From: an uncultured Halieaceae bacterium
GTDB lineage: Bacteria > Pseudomonadota > Gammaproteobacteria > Pseudomonadales > Halieaceae
NCBI GenBank assembly: GCA_913063005.1
Contig: CAJXZI010000040.1
Coordinates: 1-12,172 of the forward strand
Reading direction: 5' to 3'
Length of the DNA: 12,172 bases
Each line of letters begins with the position of its first letter. The first letter of the stretch is position 1. This document shows positions 6,805 to 12,172 of the stretch, piece after piece. The notes beneath the pieces were generated by a model. The model was not told the DNA's origin. It did no database searches and saw only the letters and a program-made list of their open reading frames with translations. Position numbers and translations under genes: made by a program.

Positions 6805-8067
6805 CTAAAAATCATGCTGTTGTTTTAAACGTGTCCAGTCGGCGTCCGGCAAGTGAAGACTCACGGAACTACTTCCGTTGTCCAGCCACTCCTCCGATTG
6901 AATCGCACCAAGTTCGTAAAGCGCAGCTCTTAGCTTTCCTTGCATCGGGCTCAACTCAACGCAACCGGTAAAAAATTGCCCAGCTAGACGCTCGCCAATT
7001 GCATCTCGCAATAAGTCGAGACCTTCACCCGTCTTTGCGCTCACAGACACAGTGTCAGGCCTACCCTCGTTGTCTCGAGTTATCCTCGGCTCGCGCTCCA
7101 ACAAATCTATTTTGTTGTAAACAATCAGCTGAGGGATGTCTCCCGCACCAATTTCCTCAAGCACCGACTCCACCTCGGACTTTAAAAACTCTCTATCGTC
7201 TGCGGCTACGTCGATTACGTGAATCAATAGTGATGCGTTCAGCGTTTCTTCGAGTGTGGCGCGAAAAGCTTCGACCAGCGTGTGCGGAAGGTCAGCAATA
7301 AAACCCACCGTGTCTGCAATGATCACACCGCCAAGGCCCTCAATTTCCACACGAGCCAAGGTAGGGTCGAGCGTGGCAAAAAGTTGATCGGCCGCATACA
7401 CGCCAGACTCAGACCACGTATTGAACAGCGTCGATTTCCCTGCATTGGTGTAACCCACCAACGACACCAAAGGGACTTCAGCGCGTTGCCGCGCCCGACG
7501 GTTTTGCGCGCGCTGTTGCCGAACTTTATCGAGCCTTCCTTCAATCGCGCTGACACGCGCGCGCAACAAACGGCGGTCGGTCTCCAGCTGGGTTTCGCCG
7601 GGCCCGCGAAGACCTATACCACCCTTCTGGCGCTCTAGGTGGGTCCAACCACGAATGAGCCGAGTGCTAATGTGCTTGAGCTGCGCGAGCTCAACCTGCA
7701 ACTTGCCCTCGTGAGTGCGAGCACGCTGCGCAAAGATATCGAGGATCAATCCTGTTCTCGCGATGACGCGGCACTTCAGATAGGCTTCGAGATTGCGTTC
7801 CTGACTTGGAGAAAGCGCGTGATTAAAGACAACGAGTTCGGCCTCCGCGTTGGCGACCTCCTCTGCAATCTCTTCGAGCTTACCCTCTCCGACGAAATAC
7901 TTAGCGGTGGGTGAGCGGCGAGAACCGCGAACGACGGCGGCCGGCTCACCACCTGCCGACCGAACAAGTTCGATAAATTCTCCGAGATCAGGTTCATTCG
8001 CAGCACCATCAATCGCGATTTGAACGAGTACGGCACGTTCGCCACCCGAGTGGAGTTCAAAGAACAT
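6805..8067 (-). CDS. hflX: Ribosome-associated GTPase HflX
   Basis: HflX binds the 50S subunit and splits stalled or stressed 70S ribosomes in a GTP-dependent way. The protein is 420 aa, of family length. The N-terminal HflX domain carries the conserved GGIGLRGPGETQLETDRR stretch (149-166), which sits in the long helical linker. The G domain is intact: G1 GYTNAGKST at 205-213, G3 DTVGF at 252-256, G4 NKID at 318-321 and G5 SAK at 343-345. The start MFFELHSGGERAVLV matches the family, although the Shine-Dalgarno sequence ahead of it is weak. It lies 44 bp after hfq. An ACGCGT pair (8079-8084 and 8094-8099) in that gap could form a small hairpin. Confidence 0.97.
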   Translation of the reverse strand: MFFELHSGGERAVLVQIAIDGAANEPDLGEFIELVRSAGGEPAAVVRGSRRSPTAKYFVGEGKLEEIAEEVANAEAELVVFNHALSPSQERNLEAYLKCRVIARTGLILDIFAQRARTHEGKLQVELAQLKHISTRLIRGWTHLERQKGGIGLRGPGETQLETDRRLLRARVSAIEGRLDKVRQQRAQNRRARQRAEVPLVSLVGYTNAGKSTLFNTWSESGVYAADQLFATLDPTLARVEIEGLGGVIIADTVGFIADLPHTLVEAFRATLEETLNASLLIHVIDVAADDREFLKSEVESVLEEIGAGDIPQLIVYNKIDLLEREPRITRDNEGRPDTVSVSAKTGEGLDLLRDAIGERLAGQFFTGCVELSPMQGKLRAALYELGAIQSEEWLDNGSSSVSLHLPDADWTRLKQQHDF

Positions 8068-8111
8068 TGACGTTAGCTACGCGTGTTACAGCGACGCGTC
8101 GGCGATCAATG

Positions 8112-8354
8112 TTAGGCAGCCTCTTCCTCGTTCGCAGCGATCGGAATACGAACGTTGCGGGCAGGAACGACGGTCGAGATGGCGTGCTTGTACACCATCT
8201 GCGATACGGTATTTTTGAGCAGTACGACGAACTGGTCGAACGACTCGATTTGGCCTTGCAGCTTGATACCGTTTACGAGATAGATGGAAACCTGAACGCG
8301 TTCCTTTCTGAGTGCGTTGAGGTAAGGGTCTTGTAGCGTTTGCCCTTTTGACAT
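8112..8354 (-). CDS. hfq: RNA chaperone Hfq
   Basis: Hfq forms a hexameric ring that binds small regulatory RNAs and mRNAs and promotes their pairing. The protein is 80 aa, so it has the Sm core and a very short acidic tail (ANEEEAA) rather than the longer tail of E. coli Hfq (102 aa). Known binding residues are present: Gln8 and Asp9 on the proximal face, rim Arg16 and Arg19 (position 17 is Lys), Tyr25 and Lys31 on the distal face, and the YKHAIST signature at 55-61 with His57. The ATG is preceded by AAGGAG (8365-8360), which is partly inside a GGAGCTCC palindrome. It lies between miaA (91 bp gap) and hflX (44 bp gap). Confidence 0.98.
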   Translation of the reverse strand: MSKGQTLQDPYLNALRKERVQVSIYLVNGIKLQGQIESFDQFVVLLKNTVSQMVYKHAISTVVPARNVRIPIAANEEEAA

Positions 8355-8376
8355 GGGAGCTCCTTAAAATGTCAAC

Positions 8377-8398
8377 GGCCGCAAAAAACGAGGCGGCC
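8377..8398 (-). promoter_or_regulatory. Hairpin in the hfq leader
   Basis: A perfect 6-bp stem GGCCGC/GCGGCC encloses a 10-nt loop containing TTTTTT on the minus strand. It lies 11 bp upstream of the hfq Shine-Dalgarno. The T-run is in the loop, not after the stem, so it is not an intrinsic terminator. A structured leader, or a U-rich single-stranded patch able to bind Hfq itself, is possible but is inference only. Confidence 0.45.
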
Positions 8399-8404
8399 CA
8401 ATAT

Positions 8405-8418
8405 CCCCAAATTTGGGG
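8405..8418. promoter_or_regulatory. Perfect 14-bp palindrome between miaA and hfq
   Basis: CCCCAAATTTGGGG is a perfect dyad with no spacer, 27 bp past the miaA stop and about 50 bp upstream of hfq. It could be a dimer-binding operator, or simply a stem with an A/T-rich tip in the transcript. No promoter elements could be assigned with confidence around it. Confidence 0.4.
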
Positions 8419-8445
8419 GCGCGTAGTCTACTACGACAGCGGCAC

Positions 8446-9348
8446 CTACAGGTAGTTCCGAAATTGGCCTTTGACCTGCTCTTGTACATTTTTTGCGCCA
8501 CTGTCGAGCCAGTGTAGACCAGACCAGCCTCGAAGCCACGTAATTTGACGCTTCGCTAACTGCCGAGTTGCCGCAACCCCCTTATCTCTCGCGGTTTCGA
8601 GCGAACACTCCTGCGACAAATGTGACCAAATCTGTCGATAACCCACTGCACGAATAGCAGGTAAATCGACATGCAGATCGCCGCGCTGATAAAGCGCTGC
8701 TACTTCCTCTAAGAATCCGTTGGCAAGCATATCGTCGAAACGACGTTCAATTCTTTCATGAAGAATGCGCCGCTCTGCAGGTGCGAGCGCCACACAAATA
8801 GCGGCTCGCTTTTGCCCTTCGGAGCGCGCACGCCAGTCACTCATGTTGACCCCAGTTTGACGGTACACCTCGAGCGCACGCGATATCCGTTGACTGTGAT
8901 TTGGATGTAGAGAGCCGGCGGTTACCGCATCTACCGCGTGTAACTGTCGATGCATTTCTGGCCAACCTTGTTCGAGTGCCTCTTTCTCGATTGCCGCGCG
9001 TATCTCAGGGTCTGAAGCTGGCATCTCCGAAAGGCCCTCAAGAAGGGCTTTGAAATACATCATGGTGCCGCCAACAAAAATGGGGACTTTCCCGCGAGAA
9101 CGAACTCTCTGAATCGTCTCCAAAGCGTCGTTCACAAAATCTGCTGCGGTGTAAATCTCCAGCGGATCGCGTATATCAACGAGATGATGAGGGTAATCGG
9201 GTTGAGCGGCGCCGATTTCCAACCCACGGTAAACGAGAGCCGAGTCGACGCTTATCAGCTCCGCATTGCACGCTTCAGCAAGCGCGATTGCGGTATCGGT
9301 TTTCCCCGCAGCGGTGGGGCCCATGATACAGAGCAGAGGATCTGTCAC
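8446..9348 (-). CDS. miaA: tRNA dimethylallyltransferase
   Basis: Transfers the dimethylallyl group from DMAPP to the N6 of A37 in tRNAs reading UNN codons, the first step to ms2i6A. The protein is 300 aa (E. coli about 316). Motifs are the P-loop GPTAAGKT at 10-17, DSALVYRGLEIGAA at 35-48 with Asp35 expected to act as the base, VGGTMMYFKALLEGL at 92-106, and AIRAVGYRQIW further on. The stretch between GAAQP and PHHLVDIRDP is several residues shorter than in E. coli, accounting for part of the length difference. The start is GTG at 9348, directly after the mutL TAA (0-bp gap). The next in-frame ATG would cut into the P-loop region, so GTG is well supported. Confidence 0.96.
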   Translation of the reverse strand: MTDPLLCIMGPTAAGKTDTAIALAEACNAELISVDSALVYRGLEIGAAQPDYPHHLVDIRDPLEIYTAADFVNDALETIQRVRSRGKVPIFVGGTMMYFKALLEGLSEMPASDPEIRAAIEKEALEQGWPEMHRQLHAVDAVTAGSLHPNHSQRISRALEVYRQTGVNMSDWRARSEGQKRAAICVALAPAERRILHERIERRFDDMLANGFLEEVAALYQRGDLHVDLPAIRAVGYRQIWSHLSQECSLETARDKGVAATRQLAKRQITWLRGWSGLHWLDSGAKNVQEQVKGQFRNYL

Positions 9349-11253
9349 TTAACGTCCTCGCAAAAACAGCTTATCGAGCTCGTCGTGGCTAAGCTGCACC
9401 CAGGTCGGTCGTCCATGGTTACATTGACCCGAGTTCTCGGTGACCTCCATATCGCGGAGTAGTGCGTTCATCTCGCCAATAGAGAGCGCTCGGTTGGCGC
9501 GAACAGCACCGTGACAGGCCATGGTGGCCAATATCTCATCAATACGCGCAGACAACCGATCACTGTGTCCGACTTCAGATAAATCAGCTAGGACATCACG
9601 CACCAGTTGTTCTGCGTTATCGCGGGCCAGGATAACGGGAATCTCCCTAATCAGAACACTGTTCTCGCCCGCTATTTCGACAACCAAACCCAAGCCATCG
9701 AAGGCCACGGAAAACTCTTCGAATGCTGCCATCTCACCACCAGAGAGATGCAGTGATATCGGGACAAGCAGTGGCTGCCTCGCAAGTCCATTTTCGGCTC
9801 GTGCTGCTTTTAACCTCTCATACGTTATTCGCTCGTGCGCCGCGTGCGCGTCAACCAGCACCATACCGTTGGCGTTTTGCGCAACGATATAAGCGCCATG
9901 CAAATGGGCGACAGCAAAACCCAGCGGTGGGACATCACCCGCAGAAATGTTCCTCGCAACCGAACTTTGAGACGCAAGCCCAGCAGGTGCCGACGCTCCT
10001 GGAGCGATTGATTGGGAGAGGGATCCGCCCGAGTCCTGGATCCACGAACCATCCATACTCGATAGACTTAGAGCCGATAGACCGAGGCCCGACTGAGACG
10101 CACTTTCAAAACCGGATTTTTCTTCACTTGGAGAGATCGCATCGGAAGAACGGATTGTCGGGATATTGAGCCCAATGGATACCTGCTCGAATGAACTCTC
10201 GGGGAGATCGCTCACGTTGGCCTCGTTCGTATGGTCGCCCGGCCTAACGTCGGCAAGTGTTCGCCCTAAGGTACTGAACACAAAACCGTGCACCGATCGG
10301 CTGTCACGAAATCTCACCTCATGCTTCGTCGGGTGAACATTGACGTCCACTCGGTTGGCCTCAAGGTCCAGGAACAGTACATAGGCCGGATGTCTTCCTC
10401 CATAAAGAACGTCGCGGTACGCCTGACGGACTGCGTGAGTAATCACCTTATCTTTGACCACTCGGCCATTTACGAAAAAGTACTGCAGATCTGCCTGCGC
10501 GCGGGAGAATGTTGGCAAACCCACCCAGCCGCGCAGCGATAGACCATGAGCCACCCGATCAACCACCACGCTTTGATGTGCAAAGGCCTCGCCGCATACA
10601 CCAATGACACGCCGTTGAAGATCTGCATCTGTGGAGCCAGCAGGGAGCCGTTGGATCACTTTACCGTTGTGCGACAGTACGAAGGCGACCTCAGGATGCG
10701 CGAGTGCAGTTCGCTTCACCACCTCCTCGATACGCGCGTATTCTGTGCGCTCCGTACGCAAAAACTTCCGCCGAGCAGGCGTATTGTAGAACAGGTCTCG
10801 AATATCCAGCGTCGTACCCCGAGGATGGGCCTGCGGCGAAATACTCACCTGCATCTCGCGCCCTTCACAGTAAGCAGCGCGGCCGTTCGCCGGGAGATCG
10901 GATGTATTTGAGGTGATGGAGAGCTTTGAAACCGAAGCGATAGAGGCGAGTGCCTCACCGCGAAATCCGAGTGTTGCAACGGCCTCCAAATCATCGATAG
11001 AGGCTATTTTGCTTGTCGCATGACGCGCTAGCGCCAAAGGCAAATCCTGGTCAGAAATACCGATTCCATTATCGGTAATCCGGATGCGCTTAACCCCACC
11101 CTCTTCAATATCGACCGAGACCACGCTGGCTTGAGCATCGATAGCATTCTCCAATAACTCCTTCACCACGGAAGCCGGCCGCTCAACGACCTCACCCGCT
11201 GCGATTTGATTAGCCAGACGATTGTCGAGTTGACGAATTTTAGGTGTTGCCAT
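9349..11253 (-). CDS. mutL: DNA mismatch repair protein MutL
   Basis: Couples mismatch recognition by MutS to strand removal. The protein is 634 aa. The N-terminal GHKL ATPase is complete: ELLENAIDA at 32-40 (Glu35/Asn36), DNGIGI at 61-66, TLGFRGEAL at 94-102, NTPARRKFL at 157-165 and VNVHPTKHEVRF at 304-315. A Ser-rich, probably disordered linker spans about 340-440. The C-terminal domain has QPLLVP at 493-498, matching the beta-clamp-binding motif. It also has endonuclease-type motifs: DAHAAHERITYE at 468-479 (consensus DQHA-x2-E-x4-E, here with Ala for Gln), ACHGAVRAN at 579-587, CNHGRP at 611-616 and FLR near the end. This suggests a nicking, Pseudomonas-like MutL. The ATG overlaps the amiB stop (TGATG); the TAA abuts the miaA GTG. 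Confidence 0.97.
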   Translation of the reverse strand: MATPKIRQLDNRLANQIAAGEVVERPASVVKELLENAIDAQASVVSVDIEEGGVKRIRITDNGIGISDQDLPLALARHATSKIASIDDLEAVATLGFRGEALASIASVSKLSITSNTSDLPANGRAAYCEGREMQVSISPQAHPRGTTLDIRDLFYNTPARRKFLRTERTEYARIEEVVKRTALAHPEVAFVLSHNGKVIQRLPAGSTDADLQRRVIGVCGEAFAHQSVVVDRVAHGLSLRGWVGLPTFSRAQADLQYFFVNGRVVKDKVITHAVRQAYRDVLYGGRHPAYVLFLDLEANRVDVNVHPTKHEVRFRDSRSVHGFVFSTLGRTLADVRPGDHTNEANVSDLPESSFEQVSIGLNIPTIRSSDAISPSEEKSGFESASQSGLGLSALSLSSMDGSWIQDSGGSLSQSIAPGASAPAGLASQSSVARNISAGDVPPLGFAVAHLHGAYIVAQNANGMVLVDAHAAHERITYERLKAARAENGLARQPLLVPISLHLSGGEMAAFEEFSVAFDGLGLVVEIAGENSVLIREIPVILARDNAEQLVRDVLADLSEVGHSDRLSARIDEILATMACHGAVRANRALSIGEMNALLRDMEVTENSGQCNHGRPTWVQLSHDELDKLFLRGR

Positions 11254-12092
11254 CAGCCGGACTCCGGCAACTTGAGCACCTGACCGACACGAATAGTGCT
11301 TGATGTGAGCGAGTTCATCGACCGCAAGTCGCGAACAGAAACGTCATACCGGCGAGCAATCTCAGACAACGTATCGCCTCGGGCAACGGTTACTGTTCGG
11401 CGCGCTCCGCTGCCTTCAGACTTCCGAGCAAACAAGGTTCCGGGCGGTGGATAGGCTTCAAACCAGCGATCGACACCCCGATAAATAGCTGACGCCATCT
11501 TCTCTTGATAGCCGGCGCTGTTTAGAGACCTAGCCTCCTGGGGGTTTGAAATAAAACCCGTCTCGACAAGTATCGAGGGAATGTCTGGCGATTTAAGGAC
11601 CGAAAAGGCCGCCTGCTCCACCTTCTTTTTATGCAATTTCGCAAAACCGCCCATCTCCTCCAGCACTTCCTTCCCAACACTTAAACTGGAGTCCAAGGTT
11701 GCTGTCATCGAGAGATCGGTAAGGACCCCCGCGAGCACGTCGTCCATTTCCGAGACCGCAACACCGCCCACCAAGTCAGCCGCGTTTTCTTTGTCAGCTA
11801 AGAACTGTGCGGCAGTTGATGAGGCTCCGCGTGTAGAGAGCGCGTACACCGAGGCGCCATTGGCGGAGGGATGTGTAAAAGCATCCGCGTGAATCGATAC
11901 AAAAAGATCCGCTTGATGTTTTCGCGCTAATTCGCGGCGCCCTTTCAAGCTCACGTAATAGTCGCCCGATCGAATCATCACAGGACGGTAGTTGGGTGAG
12001 GCCTCCAGCTTTTTCTTCAACCGCTGGGCAATGGCCAAGACCACGGTTTTTTCTCTCAGCTTGTTAGGGCCTGAGGCACCGGGGTCAGTACC
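11253..12092 (-). CDS. amiB: N-acetylmuramoyl-L-alanine amidase AmiB, 5'-incomplete
   Basis: Periplasmic zinc amidase that cuts the peptide stem from murein during daughter-cell separation and is activated by EnvC-type partners. What is present is the Amidase_3 domain from TDPGASG onward. The zinc-ligand Glu is in LREK (12051-12053), the His in SIHADAF (11889-11891), and the catalytic Glu in LVETGFISN (11562-11564). A C-terminal LysM domain follows (VARGDTLSEIARRYDVSVRDL, ending VGQVLKLPESG). The signal peptide, AMIN domain and first zinc-ligand motif (GHGG) are not in the window. The GTG at 12044 is an internal codon, not a start. Homology ends at about 12090, where the open frame continues into unrelated sequence. 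It overlaps mutL by one base. Confidence 0.9.
   Translation of the reverse strand, partial: GTDPGASGPNKLREKTVVLAIAQRLKKKLEASPNYRPVMIRSGDYYVSLKGRRELARKHQADLFVSIHADAFTHPSANGASVYALSTRGASSTAAQFLADKENAADLVGGVAVSEMDDVLAGVLTDLSMTATLDSSLSVGKEVLEEMGGFAKLHKKKVEQAAFSVLKSPDIPSILVETGFISNPQEARSLNSAGYQEKMASAIYRGVDRWFEAYPPPGTLFARKSEGSGARRTVTVARGDTLSEIARRYDVSVRDLRSMNSLTSSTIRVGQVLKLPESG
11256..11268 (-). promoter_or_regulatory. Small hairpin over the mutL ribosome-binding site
   Basis: GCCGGAGTCCGGC (minus strand) forms a 5-bp GC stem with a 3-nt loop, made from the last codons of amiB and directly before TGATG. The only Shine-Dalgarno-like sequence for mutL (GGAG) lies in it. A ribosome finishing amiB would open it, which fits translational coupling. 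The effect is inferred, not shown. Confidence 0.4.
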
Positions 12093-12172
12093 GGCGAACT
12101 TTTCGGTTCTTTGAGCGAGCTTAGAACGACTGATAAATGCCGAAGAAAAAGCTGCCTCTTCAATACACCCCA
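12093..12172 (-). pseudogene. Foreign segment fused to amiB, resembles RmlA C-terminus
   Basis: These 80 bases remain open in the amiB frame but do not encode the expected signal, AMIN or GHGG sequence of AmiB. The translation includes GCIEEAAFSSAFISRSKLAQ and then EKFAG. The C-x-EE-A-(Y/F) pattern, followed by FI and a Leu-containing helix, resembles the last residues of glucose-1-phosphate thymidylyltransferase (RmlA/RfbA). There the family reads roughly C-PEE-IA and later GYG-x-YL. The match comes from memory of the family and covers only about 26 residues. A gene remnant, a recombination join or a chimeric contig end are all possible; a contig artefact seems likeliest. Confidence 0.45.

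Noticed and set aside
8370..8375. TTGACA on the minus strand just before hfq, as a -35 box.
   Set aside because: It is only about 16 nt from the hfq ATG, so its start would fall inside the gene, and the sequence 17 bp further on is not a -10.
11253..12044. amiB starting at the GTG at 12044.
   Set aside because: The codons upstream (TDPGASGPNKLREKT) are conserved amidase sequence, including a zinc-ligand Glu, so the GTG is an internal Val.

Overview
The window is a stretch of bacterial chromosome. Ten genes lie on the minus strand, and one lone regulator lies on the plus strand at the left. The order amiB-mutL-miaA-hfq-hflX-hflK-hflC-hisZ-purA is, from memory, the Pseudomonas-type gammaproteobacterial arrangement. 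HisZ, a short Hfq and a Pseudomonas-like MutL fit a gammaproteobacterium. A marine Cellvibrionales/Halieaceae-type organism is my guess, but the sequence alone does not settle it.

Right to left, in the direction of transcription: amiB (periplasmic amidase, incomplete) overlaps mutL by one base. mutL abuts miaA. hfq, hflX, hflK and hflC follow with gaps of 91, 44, 77 and 2 bp. The block joins cell separation, mismatch repair, tRNA modification, RNA chaperoning, a ribosome-associated GTPase and the two SPFH regulators of FtsH. A strong intrinsic terminator follows hflC, where related genomes usually carry a small DUF2065 gene. A second tight block, hisZ-purA-elyC-like, starts 37 bp past the terminator U-tract. 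Its genes are chained by one-base overlaps (TAATG, TGATG).

The left 1.35 kb is different. A short AraC-type regulator (422-949, plus strand) is flanked by three unrelated tandem repeats: a heptamer array (222-341), an octamer array (1057-1096) and a 19-mer array (1162-1249). Together with two long gene-poor stretches, this looks like a variable spacer beside conserved core genes.

The oddest point is the right edge. The amiB frame stays open to the end of the window, but homology to the amidase stops near 12090. The metal-binding GHGG motif expected there is absent. The last 80 bases instead read, in frame, like the C-terminus of a glucose-1-phosphate thymidylyltransferase (RmlA). A chimeric assembly join is the simplest explanation. 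I found no CRISPR, rRNA, tRNA, transposase or defence system. Apart from the repeat-rich left flank and the odd right edge, this is ordinary core genome.
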